Positions 58,100 to 64,000 of a stretch of 64,000 nucleotides of DNA are shown here, piece by piece. Positions within the stretch are counted from its first letter, which is position 1, and every line of letters starts with the position of its first letter. The stretch is from positions 310,001 through 374,000 of the forward strand of contig NC_000961.1 of NCBI RefSeq assembly GCF_000011105.1, written 5' to 3'. The position numbers and the translations under genes were made by a program. Under the pieces are notes generated by a model that made no database searches, had not been told where the DNA came from, and saw nothing but the letters and a program-made list of their open reading frames with translations. This DNA is from Pyrococcus horikoshii OT3 (GTDB lineage Archaea; Methanobacteriota_B; Thermococci; Thermococcales; Thermococcaceae).

Positions 58100-58321
58100 T
58101 TACTCTCTCAACTTTTTAATGGCTTCTTCAGCTGTTAACCCCTCTTCTGGATGCTTTTTTAAATGTTCGGACTTTTTCACAAGCTCTTTGTAAATTTCAT
58201 CATTGATTACTTCAGGTTCTTCTCTTTCAACTTTTAATTTAATTAGTTCAAGCTTAATCTCCTCGAGCTCTTTCTCGATTTTTTCGATGCGCTGAAGGAT
58301 TACATGAACACTCTCAGCCAA
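58100..58321 (-). CDS. RelB-like antitoxin
   Basis: A 73-residue protein with a coiled-coil N-terminus (VILQRIEKIEKELEEIKLELIKLKVE) and an acidic C-terminal half (LKKHPEEGLTAEEAIKKLRE). The same layout is seen in the antitoxins at 60704 and 63692, which sit beside RelE genes. I chose TTG 58321 because GGAGGTGAT lies directly before it, over ATG 58336 that contains that ribosome site. The toxin 13 bases downstream is broken. Confidence 0.72.
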   Translation of the reverse strand: MAESVHVILQRIEKIEKELEEIKLELIKLKVEREEPEVINDEIYKELVKKSEHLKKHPEEGLTAEEAIKKLRE

Positions 58322-58336
58322 TAATATCACCTCCAT

Positions 58337-59148
58337 AAATCGTTCTTTCTCTTAATATATAAATTATTTTTCGAACTTAAAACAAAAATATCTTATTGCT
58401 CCTGTTCTTTAGATTTGCTTGTATGGGCCAATGAGACTTCTGCTGACCTTCTAAATGATTACGTAAAAACTTTGCCAGCACTTCCATGACTATCTATTGG
58501 ATTACCCAATTTAAAGGACACTTATGGTAACTGTGAGCCATTCAGTAACACCGCCCAGTAACTTATTGAACCCAGACAGAAAAATAAAGTTATGAACTCT
58601 CCTCCGTCCTTGGCTCTAAAATTATTCCGGGAGTGCTTCATCTGCTCTTTAAACCAGCGTTTAATGCTGTTCCTCGGCCCAGGGATTACATAAACAAGGA
58701 ATTTAAAAGCAGTACTTTACCAACCAAGCTGACCCTTGCAGAATTTCAAAACTACCAGGATAAAGTTTCTGGCAATCCACAATATAAGTGCTTAAATAGG
58801 GGGGAGAATGGAGATAAAGGCAAGAGTGGGAAGAGAGGAGGAATTACAAAGAGGAAGTTCGACATAGGCAAGATGAGGTGAAAGAATCAAAGGGCTTGGC
58901 TAATGTTTCAGAGTAGGAATTATGTTGTTGACCTGCAACGGGAAGAGGGTTAAGCTTACTAGTGGGGAGGAGTTTGAGGGCCTCCTCAAGGCTAGGGATC
59001 CTTATTTTGTCAGCAACAAAGAATGGGTCGATTTACATTAACAAGATCCTTACATTAAGCCTCTTGAGGAAGTCGGGGGTGGTGATTGAGTGGCGTGGGT
59101 GAGAGGGATTGCATTTTAATAATTGCCGCATTCCCTTTGTTTTTTTAC
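58337..59148. other. Non-coding stretch with decayed fragments
   Basis: No convincing gene. A plus-strand frame at 58633-58881 has unnatural composition (CLNRGENGDKGKSGKRGG). Another at about 58928-59041 reads LTCNGKRVKLTSGEEFEGLLKARDPYFVSNKEWVDLH and looks like a gene fragment I cannot name. The rest shows stops in all frames. The segment ends at an IS-like terminal sequence. Confidence 0.35.
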
Positions 59149-59175
59149 TGACCTCCTCCCGCCCTGAAGGACGAG
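59149..59175 (-). repeat. IS200/IS605-like terminal sequence, inverted copy
   Basis: On the minus strand this reads CTCGTCCTTCAGGGCGGG then AGGAGGTCA. That resembles the subterminal stem found at TnpB-type element ends (CTTTAGGGCGGGGAGG in Thermococcales, by recall). A related copy in opposite orientation lies at 59821-59846, on the other side of the DUF4258/DUF2283 pair. Confidence 0.45.
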
Positions 59176-59248
59176 TCATAAAAATTGAGAATAGCAAAAC
59201 TCTAAAATGGTTTGATTATTATTGAGCAATATCAGGGAGTGGGCAGTA

Positions 59249-59530
59249 ATGATAACCTTTACTGAGCATGCAAGGCGGAGACTTAAAGAGAGGAGAATTG
59301 GAGAGGATGAGGTTAGGCAAGTTCTAACAGAACCTGAGTGGAAATTTTACGATCTCAGGAATGGTCACCAAATAGCAATAGGGCCGAGAAGAAAAGAGGA
59401 ACACTATCTAATTACATTCTATGATCAAGAAGAGGAAATTATAAAAGTAGTGACGGTTATAGATGTTAGCAAAAGCTTAGAAAAGATAATTAAGAGGAGA
59501 TTAGAAGGTAAAAGGTGGGTTGAATTATGA
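59249..59530 (+). CDS. DUF4258 protein, probable toxin of a two-gene module
   Basis: A 93-residue protein: ITFTEHARRRLKERRIGEDEVRQVLTEPE, with the EHARxRLxERxI start that defines DUF4258, and YLITFYDQEEEIIKVVTVIDVSKS for the following sheet. DUF4258 has a RelE/BrnT-like small fold. ATG 59249 is chosen over TTG 59222 because GGGAG lies upstream of it. It overlaps the DUF2283 gene by ATGA. Confidence 0.8.
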   Translation: MITFTEHARRRLKERRIGEDEVRQVLTEPEWKFYDLRNGHQIAIGPRRKEEHYLITFYDQEEEIIKVVTVIDVSKSLEKIIKRRLEGKRWVEL

Positions 59531-59748
59531 AAGTTAGGTATGATCCGAAAGCTGATATCCTATATATACTCATTAAAGAGGGGGAAGTCCTTGATACTGA
59601 CGAAATTGATGAGGATGTTTGGATAGAGTATGGTGAAAACGGTGAGATAATGGGCATCGAAATATGGAACGCTGGGGAAAAGGTCATAATGAATGCTTTG
59701 AGGGAAATAGAGAAGTACACGAAAGGCCAAAAAGCAAAAGCATACTAG
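59527..59748 (+). CDS. DUF2283 protein, probable antitoxin
   Basis: A 73-residue protein: KVRYDPKADILYILIKEGEVLDTDEIDEDVWIEYGENGEIMGIEIWNAGE. YDPxADxLYIxI and DENGxIxGIEI are the DUF2283 hallmark. DUF4258 and DUF2283 genes recur as adjacent pairs in archaea and bacteria and are taken as toxin-antitoxin-like. Here both frames are intact and overlap by 4 bases. Confidence 0.85.
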   Translation: MKVRYDPKADILYILIKEGEVLDTDEIDEDVWIEYGENGEIMGIEIWNAGEKVIMNALREIEKYTKGQKAKAY

Positions 59749-59820
59749 CTTGCGTGAAATTTCCTTCACTGCTTTCTCTGCCACACTGGTTTTCATCAGT
59801 CATATTTTCCCTTCGAAAAC

Positions 59821-59846
59821 CTCGCTCTTTAGGGCGGAGTAGGTCA
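59821..59846 (+). repeat. IS200/IS605-like terminal sequence
   Basis: CTCGCTCTTTAGGGCGGA then GTAGGTCA. It matches the inverted sequence at 59149-59175 at roughly 20 of 26 positions. The two face each other around the DUF4258/DUF2283 pair, about 700 bases end to end. Confidence 0.45.
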
Positions 59847-59849
59847 CCA

Positions 59850-60159
59850 TGAGTGCACCGACACTGGTAGGATAACTGGTGCATCACCTCCTGAGGTCAT
59901 TCAGAGCCATCACTCGGAGGCCGACCAAGGAGGGAATGAACTCTAACAGGATTAACTGCAGTTAAAGACAATGCTAAGAAGGGCTGGTTTCGTAAAAATA
60001 ATTAAAAGTTTATTTGGATGAAATTTTTAAAGCTGGTGAACTTTGTAGTGGTGGGCAGTTCTCGGCATGTGGGGTTTCCAAGCCCGAATGGGGACTACTG
60101 AAGATGTGGGGAGTCACCATTCCCCCCGAAGGTCAGCCGATGAAGACGGGAGGGTGGAA
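59850..60159 (+). other. Possible decayed transposon (TnpB 3' or guide-RNA) remnant
   Basis: A noticeably GC-rich stretch for this genome. One frame reads SGGQFSACGVSKPEWGLLKMWGV then TIPPEGQPMKTGGWKPTRYE, a composition like the low-complexity tails of archaeal TnpB proteins. No transposase core remains. It is downstream of an IS-like end (59821-59846) and upstream of a hairpin (60160-60205). Identification rests on context and recall only. Confidence 0.3.
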
Positions 60160-60205
60160 GCCTACCCGTTACGAAATTAACACTCTACACACTTTACGGG
60201 TAGGC
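60160..60205. repeat. 10-bp inverted repeat, possible IS hairpin
   Basis: GCCTACCCGT at 60160-60169 and ACGGGTAGGC at 60196-60205 are perfectly complementary, with a 26-base AT-rich spacer. GC-rich stems of this kind occur at the ends of IS200/IS605 elements; it closes the GC-rich remnant. Confidence 0.4.
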
Positions 60206-60214
60206 AGAACAGGA

Positions 60215-60420
60215 TCTTCCTAACACTCTCAGACAGTGGAAGAGGTTTTGTAATCTCCAGGGAACCTCCAGGCTTTGTGAAGGAGAGGCTTGGTTCCAGG
60301 GAAGTTCCAGTCTTGTGGCTCACGAAGATTGAGGGAGAGGAATGCTTTGGATAGGAGGGAGTACGCTTTGCTAAGCAAGGAATTCTCACGAGCTCGCTTA
60401 ACAGGTTATTTCACTTCTCT
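60215..60420 (+). pseudogene. Remnant of a DUF835-type protein
   Basis: The frame reads LTLSDSGRGFVISREPPGFVKERLGSREVPVLWLTKIEGEECFG-stop, then in a shifted frame DRREYALLSKEFSRARLTGYFTSLLL. VISREPPxxVKExxG....PVLWLTKIEGE matches DUF835 domains of Thermococcales as I remember them. The N-terminus is missing and a frameshift or stop divides the rest, so it is dead. Confidence 0.5.
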
Positions 60421-60421
60421 A

Positions 60422-60694
60422 CTACTTGTAAGCTCTTCCCCTGGGCTTAAGTTTTAGGATTTTTATGACTTTATCCTTCCAATTTACTGAATAAATCACC
60501 CTATAATCACCCAAACGGGCACGGTAAAGGTCTAAGTCCCCAGTCCCTTCCAATTTAATCACATCAAACTTCTCCCTTGGAACAGGCTCATACTCCAGGA
60601 TGTCTCTAAACTCTAAGAATCTTCGATAGTGGGCCTTAGGCAAACTTTGGAGAGCCTTCACCACTTGCTTGTGGATTTTAACTCGGTATGTCAT
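60422..60694 (-). CDS. RelE-type toxin
   Basis: A 90-residue RelE/ParE-fold protein: YRVKIHKQVVKALQSLPKAHYRRFLEFRDILEYEPVPREKFDVIKLEG, LYRARLGDYRVIYSVNWKDKVIKILKLKPRGRAYK. The RLGDYRVIYxV core and C-terminal RGxAYK with its basic residues are typical of ribosome-dependent mRNA interferases. It lies 9 bases after its antitoxin. Both frames are intact. Confidence 0.9.
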   Translation of the reverse strand: MTYRVKIHKQVVKALQSLPKAHYRRFLEFRDILEYEPVPREKFDVIKLEGTGDLDLYRARLGDYRVIYSVNWKDKVIKILKLKPRGRAYK

Positions 60695-60703
60695 TTGAAC
60701 ACC

Positions 60704-60901
60704 TCAATCTTCGGGTTCGGGGAGTTCCTCAGCATCAATCCAGTTCTCAGGGTCCTCATCCCTAGCCAACTCAAGTAATTCTGCAATCTCCTCCTCAGTA
60801 ATGTCTTCATCCCTCTCCTCCGGCATGAGCATGGCCTCTAAGCGCTGAATCTCAACCTTAAGCCTCTCTAACTCCTTCAAAACATCCCCCACTTTTTCCA
60901 T
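60704..60901 (-). CDS. RelB-like antitoxin
   Basis: A 65-residue acidic protein with a coiled-coil start (GDVLKELERLKVEIQRLEAML) and an EEEIAELLELARDEDPENWIDAEELPEPED tail. ATG 60901 fits the GGGGG ribosome site at 60911-60915 (about 9 bases) better than ATG 60907. It follows a small AbrB-type gene by 14 bases and precedes relE, so three genes share a transcript. Confidence 0.8.
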   Translation of the reverse strand: MEKVGDVLKELERLKVEIQRLEAMLMPEERDEDITEEEIAELLELARDEDPENWIDAEELPEPED

Positions 60902-60915
60902 CCTCATTACCCCCT

Positions 60916-61077
60916 CTAGAAGGGCTTGTAGATTATCTCCCCACTCTCCCGGTTCATGTAAACCTCAACCTTCTCCTTCTCCTCCAACCCAAGTTCTCGA
61001 ACAACTTCATTTGGGATTCGGAGAAAGTACCCATTCTTAGTCTTTCGAATCTTTAAGATCTTAACCTTCTCCCTCAT
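60916..61077 (-). CDS. AbrB-type DNA-binding protein, regulator of RelBE
   Basis: A 53-residue protein: REKVKILKIRKTKNGYFLRIPNEVVRELGLEEKEKVEVYMNRESGEIIYKPF, a swapped-hairpin AbrB/MazE fold (YFLRIPNEVVRELGL). TATAAAAAGG-type sequence at 61101-61110 on the complementary strand is the TATA box about 25-30 bases before the ATG at 61077, giving a leaderless transcript. It heads the AbrB-RelB-RelE trio and may be its repressor. Confidence 0.72.
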   Translation of the reverse strand: MREKVKILKIRKTKNGYFLRIPNEVVRELGLEEKEKVEVYMNRESGEIIYKPF

Positions 61078-61100
61078 GGTCTATAATGAATCCCTTAGAG

Positions 61101-61110
61101 TATAAAAAGG
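61101..61110 (-). promoter_or_regulatory. TATA box of the AbrB-RelBE operon
   Basis: CCTTTTTATA on the minus strand, 24-33 bases upstream of ATG 61077, so transcription should begin at the start codon. Confidence 0.5.
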
Positions 61111-61333
61111 TTTCTTTGACACCTTTAGGAGTAGCACTTAGCATCAAGTCTAAGGGATTCAGCATGAGGCCCACTCTGAAGGGCCAAGGCTTTCAAGTGA
61201 GTAATCACTCCTTCCCTAAATCCCCAACCTCCAATGAAGATGCGGTACTGTAGCGGATAACCAGAAAGAGCTCCTGGCAGGAGTTACAGAGAACTTAAAT
61301 AGTTTTTCTTACAAATTTGAAATGTGGTAAAAA
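61111..61333. other. Non-coding gap with promoter of the AbrB/VapB antitoxin
   Basis: No gene seen. A short open frame near 61160-61255 (MRPTLKGQGFQVSNHSFPKSPTSNEDAVL) has the look of a transposase-tail remnant but cannot be assigned. CTTAAATAG at about 61293-61301 is a TATA box for the gene at 61334. Confidence 0.3.
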
Positions 61334-61570
61334 ATGGAGATTGTAAAACTATCCTCAAAAGGCCAAATCGTAATTCCAGCAAAAATCAGGAAAAAACTAA
61401 AACTATCAAAAGGGGACAAACTGTTGCTTGAAATGAAGGGAGATGCAATAATTCTAAGGCCAGTGGTTAAGCTGTCCAAGCTGAGGGGCGTGGATAAAAT
61501 AGAAGGAGCGTCAGAAGAAATCGAAAAGATAAGAGAAGAATGGGACAAAGAATTCGAGGGGAGATCATAA
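61334..61570 (+). CDS. AbrB/MazE-type antitoxin (VapB)
   Basis: A 78-residue protein: EIVKLSSKGQIVIPAKIRKKLKLSKGDKLLLEMKGDAIILRPV, the classic AbrB swapped-hairpin start, then an acidic helical tail KIEGASEEIEKIREEWDKEFEG for toxin binding. A PIN-toxin remnant follows and overlaps its stop. GTGGTAAAAA precedes the ATG. Confidence 0.9.
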   Translation: MEIVKLSSKGQIVIPAKIRKKLKLSKGDKLLLEMKGDAIILRPVVKLSKLRGVDKIEGASEEIEKIREEWDKEFEGRS

Positions 61571-61722
61571 AGTACCTCTCCGACACTAAAGCGTTCTTTA
61601 ATGATGAGGATGGGTCAGAGTTCGTGGAGAAGCTTTTAAAAGAAGTTGACAAGAGCTCAAGGTGGTTGTACTCCTCCTTAGTTCTGGGAGGATTTGGTGC
61701 GAGGAATGAGCGTGATGTGTAA
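61564..61722 (+). pseudogene. VapC-type PIN toxin, start lost and truncated
   Basis: The frame beginning ATC-ATA-AAG at 61564 reads IIKYLSDTKAFFNDEDGSEFVEKLLKEVDKSSRWLYSSLVLGG then stops at 61722. The KYLxDTxAF start is the PIN N-terminus, but the start codon has become ATC or ATA (a GGGGAG ribosome site remains at about 61558-61563). The sequence after SSLVL diverges, and about two-thirds of the domain is missing. The upstream antitoxin is intact. Confidence 0.72.
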
Positions 61723-62241
61723 AAGGCTGTTAAAGCTCCCTCACGAGCTTGAGAAGCATGATTTGATAGGGAATTGACTTCCTTCCCGTCTGGCTTCTTG
61801 CACTCGCTTGATAATTGTTCTATGAAGTCGTCAAGTTGTAACCGTGGAATTTGGGTTCTAAGAAAATCGGATAATCCTCGAGACTCTCGCATACCACTTT
61901 GCTAGCGTCTTCACTTTCCTTTGATTGACTCCACAAACATTCTAACAATTTTGGCTAAAGTGTTGTACTGGCTAAGGTTCTCACCATGGGATTCTTTGCA
62001 TTTAAGTTTTTGGGTATTCATTTACTTGTGAAGGGTTTTAGGGTTTTCTTCCTGAGGCTCATCATGACAAGTTGCCCAAAACTCCTTTTGGTGTTGTTAT
62101 GGTTGGAGTTTTAGTCTTAACTTGGTAAACTTGAGGATCTTGAAAAGAGGTTTGATAAATTGATGATGAGCTTACAAACATTGGAGCTCACGTTGTGGAT
62201 TTGTACTCAAAAGTTCTGAAAATTGGCAATCTTGCTGTGGT
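61723..62241. other. Non-coding stretch, fragments only
   Basis: No gene supported. Minus-strand fragments such as ENLSQYNTLAKIVRMFVESIKGK and IPRLQLDDFIEQLSSECKKPDGK, in different frames, look like shreds of one decayed gene, perhaps a transposase or a regulator. I cannot name it. Confidence 0.3.
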
Positions 62242-62563
62242 TCACTCTTCAACGATCTTAACTTTTAGGTTTGAGACTTCTGCAATGTCTGAGAAGTCTT
62301 TATCTTTCGTTATGAGTTCTTCGCCATTGTTAATGCAAATTGACGCGATCAACAAGTCAGCAAAAGTTTTTGGTTTTCCCATTTTTAAAAGCTCTTCCTG
62401 AATCTTATGGGCTAGGAGAAAATCCTCAACGGTTGGGAATAAAACATTTCCATAAAACTTCTTATACCTCACTATCGCTGGATATTTAACAAAAGTCACT
62501 CCCGTTATATTCTCTCTAATCTCCTCCTCGACCTATAATGACGCTTGTGTCTAGTACAACCAT
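62242..62563 (-). pseudogene. VapC-type PIN toxin, frameshifted
   Basis: From ATG 62563 the first frame reads MVVLDTSVIIGRGGD-stop. The rest, VEEEIRENITGVTFVKYPAIVRYKKFYGN...KTFADLLIASICINNGEELITKDKDFSDIAEVSNLKVKIVEE to 62242, is in another frame. The PIN acids are present (LDTSVI, FADLLIAS, ITKDKDF). A small indel near 62535-62540 separates the halves. It overlaps the antitoxin by 13 bases. Confidence 0.8.
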
Positions 62564-62763
62564 TTAACTCTCTCCTTCTCCTTTTCCCTAACGTAAACGT
62601 CATCTGAAATTTCTTCCTCAACCTCTTCTACACCTAGAATTTCCCTCAATTTATTAATAGACATAATTCTTGGCGAAATTTCGGCTAATGCCATATTTAT
62701 AATCTCTCTAAGCTTTTCCTCATCAACCCACTCCGGAACCCTTATAGTGACAACTTTACTCAA
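62551..62763 (-). CDS. VapB-type antitoxin
   Basis: A 70-residue protein: KVVTIRVPEWVDEEKLREIINMALAEISP (ribbon-helix-helix-like start) and SINKLREILGVEEVEEEISDDVYVREKEKERVKWLY. I chose TTG 62763 because GGAG lies 8 bases upstream; GTG 62772 is an alternative. Its frame is intact though the toxin is not. Confidence 0.7.
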   Translation of the reverse strand: MSKVVTIRVPEWVDEEKLREIINMALAEISPRIMSINKLREILGVEEVEEEISDDVYVREKEKERVKWLY

Positions 62764-62876
62764 ACAACCCACTCCAAAAATTTGTTAATGCTAAATCTTT
62801 TAAATTTTAACTTTAAAACTGTTAAAGAAACAGTCCAAAAATTAATTTGGACAAGTCTTAAGTAAGTTACAAGTTC

Positions 62877-63060
62877 AACAAGGGAAATTCTCAAGCTAAT
62901 TAACTACGGACACATTAGGGTAGTTCCAATAGAGATTATTGTTCCTTTGATAAAATAAAAGGTGAATGAAGCCCTTTCAATTCTCCAGGAAGCTTTTGAA
63001 GTCCAAGAGGTATAATGAAATTATCATGAAAACTATTCGGGAGAGGTTAAAGTCATTCTA
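62877..63060 (+). pseudogene. Degenerate gene fragment
   Basis: Pieces in several frames read STREILKLINYGHIRVVPIEIIVPLIK, VNEALSILQEAFEVQEV and YNEIIMKTIRERLKSF-stop (63058-63060). The pieces are consistent with one helical protein of about 60 residues, perhaps an antitoxin, broken by two or three indels. No family identified. Confidence 0.4.
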
Positions 63061-63092
63061 AACACAATAAAAAGGCTAATTCTTTTGCCTTT

Positions 63093-63145
63093 GTAATCAT
63101 GATTACGGGAAGGTTTTTATATTGCTTTTTTGTAATCATGATTAC
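63093..63145 (+). promoter_or_regulatory. Promoter bracketed by two identical 14-bp palindromes
   Basis: GTAATCATGATTAC occurs at 63093-63106 and again at 63132-63145, each a perfect palindrome. Between them lies TTTTTATATT (about 63113-63122), a TATA box, and right after the second copy is AGGAGGGGTGG, a ribosome site. The centre-to-centre spacing is 39 bases. This is a textbook layout for cooperative repression. Confidence 0.7.
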
Positions 63146-63157
63146 AGGAGGGGTGGT

Positions 63158-63356
63158 GTTATCCCTATAGATTTGGAGAGTTTGAAGGCTAATATCCTGG
63201 AGTAGGACATAAAAGACCACCGCGCAAACAGGAATTACCTTGCGACCCTTGTACAAGCAAAAGGTCAAGGTAAAGCTCGTAACCGGTAAGAGTTACAAGA
63301 GTTCAAGGATGGGTTGGACAATTAGCTTATCCTAACAATATCCCTACTTTTGAAAG
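63158..63356 (+). pseudogene. Remnant gene behind the palindromic promoter
   Basis: The frame reads VIPIDLESLKANILE-stop(63203-63205)-DIKDHRANRNYLATLVQAKG and continues in another frame KVKLVTGKSYKSSRMGWTIS. The TAG could be a mutated Trp codon. No start codon lies in frame right after the ribosome site. The product is unknown; it was probably a small autoregulated DNA-binding protein, to judge from the promoter. Confidence 0.4.
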
Positions 63357-63400
63357 CTAAGTTTTTATGGAAAGATGTAGGCATAATGGTGGTGTAACTT

Positions 63401-63691
63401 ATGAAATTTGAGGTTATTATCCTTCCAAAAGTCTCAAAGAAGTCCAAAAAATACTTATCAAAGTCTCAGTTGGAAAAATTGAGTAAGTTCTTTAAGACTT
63501 TGGAGTTTGACCCTCTCCCAGTGGAGCGATATGATGTTAAACCTGTTAAGGGAAAGCGTTCCGAAATTGGGAAGGGAAAACTTTATCGTTTTAGAATTGG
63601 AGATTATAGGGTATTCTACACCATTCTTTGGGACGAGAAAGCAGTTGTCATAGTCGATATTAAGTCGAGAGAAAAGGCATATAAAAAGTAG
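63401..63691 (+). CDS. RelE-type toxin
   Basis: A 96-residue RelE/ParE-fold protein: FEVIILPKVSKKSKKYLSKSQLEKLSKFFKTLEFDPLPVERYDVKPVKGKR and LYRFRIGDYRVFYTILWDEKAVVIVDIKSREKAYKK. Frame intact; it is the best local model for the broken RelE at 57840-58086. GGTGGTG lies about 10 bases before the ATG. Unusually, its neighbour antitoxin is on the other strand, tail to tail with no gap. Confidence 0.88.
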   Translation: MKFEVIILPKVSKKSKKYLSKSQLEKLSKFFKTLEFDPLPVERYDVKPVKGKRSEIGKGKLYRFRIGDYRVFYTILWDEKAVVIVDIKSREKAYKK

Positions 63692-63919
63692 TCAGTCTAA
63701 ACCTACATCTTTCCTAAACTCTTCAATGGTTAACCATTCTCCGCTTTTATAAGCCTCCTCGGCTTCTCTTATGAGTTGATCAGCTTCTTCATCGTCTATT
63801 TCCTCGGCTTCCAATTGTTGGGCTTTTAGTTTAAGTAATTCAATCTTAATATTCTCTAACCTCTTTTCAATATCCTCAATCTCTCTAATTAAGTTGCGAA
63901 CATTTATAACTTCACTCAT
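63692..63919 (-). CDS. RelB-like antitoxin, convergent with RelE
   Basis: A 75-residue protein with a coiled coil (VRNLIREIEDIEKRLENIKIELLKLKAQQ) and acidic tail (DQLIREAEEAYKSGEWLTIEEFRKDVGLD), like the antitoxins at 58100 and 60704. I chose ATG 63919 with GGTGA upstream over 63943. Its stop abuts the RelE stop on the opposite strand, so the two cannot share a transcript. Confidence 0.75.
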   Translation of the reverse strand: MSEVINVRNLIREIEDIEKRLENIKIELLKLKAQQLEAEEIDDEEADQLIREAEEAYKSGEWLTIEEFRKDVGLD

Positions 63920-64000
63920 CTTTTCACCACTATCACATTTCACTTTAAGGTTAAAATACTTTCCCTCACTAATGGATTTACTGTTAGAATAAGCTAACGA

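Noticed and set aside
58633-58881. An 82-codon frame with a glycine/lysine-rich end
   Set aside because: No ribosome site, no family pattern, and the composition suggests chance translation of decayed DNA.

Overview
The window looks like chromosome of a hyperthermophilic euryarchaeon of the order Thermococcales, genus Pyrococcus. The evidence is archaeal gene content (CDP-archaeol synthase, the archaeal mevalonate-branch dehydratase, CobY, UPF0216), AT-rich promoters with TATA boxes 25-30 bases before start codons, GGAGG/GGTGA ribosome sites and frequent GTG/TTG starts. The 423-residue GH1 enzyme (Glu155/Glu324) beside a GH57 alpha-galactosidase, and a stand-alone Cas6-like protein, match what I remember of Pyrococcus horikoshii. 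That species call is recollection, not a database result.

Region 1 (1-13.6 kb) is housekeeping. It holds lipid and isoprenoid genes (carS end, both subunits of the aconitase-X phosphomevalonate dehydratase, a geranylgeranyl-reductase-like flavoprotein), a dolichol-phosphate GlcNAc-1-P transferase, a site-2 protease, a lone Cas6-like protein, glutamine synthetase and an OPT transporter. Region 2 (13.9-23.7 kb) has a B12-dependent ribonucleotide reductase whose single intein sits directly before the presumed radical cysteine. It is followed by a galactose cluster: galT, GH1 beta-glycosidase, MFS transporter, GH57 alpha-galactosidase and galK. Region 3 (23.8-29.8 kb) has an AbiE-type toxin-antitoxin pair under a 21-bp palindrome, then cobalamin lower-loop genes (cobY, cobS, cobZ, an ATP-pyrophosphatase, cbiB, cobD).

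Region 4 (30.2-40.9 kb) carries a sugar epimerase, an archaeal ATPase, a sugar nucleotidyltransferase and a divergent membrane and secreted gene cluster centred on MoxR/DUF58/DUF4129. One palindromic TATA box appears to serve both directions. Region 5 (41.0-51.2 kb) is a surface-polymer island: a flippase lacking its expected C-terminus, a HAD phosphatase, two FkbM methyltransferases, two tandem UbiA-like membrane proteins, two GT2 glycosyltransferases, a TagF-like CDP-alditol phosphotransferase and an IspD/TarI-like cytidylyltransferase. Together they suggest a teichoic-acid-like, alditol-phosphate-containing polymer in an archaeon (inference).

Region 6 (51.2-64 kb) is an accessory graveyard of about a dozen toxin-antitoxin modules: HEPN/MNT, a three-gene HEPN operon with its own operator, AbiE-like, DUF433/DUF5615, VapBC, RelBE, DUF4258/DUF2283, AbrB. 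In most broken modules the toxin reading frame is ruined while the antitoxin frame is open. Between them lie fragments of a second flippase, a DUF835 protein, probable IS200/IS605 ends and an unknown gene behind a promoter bracketed by two identical 14-bp palindromes. I saw no CRISPR array, tRNA or rRNA.
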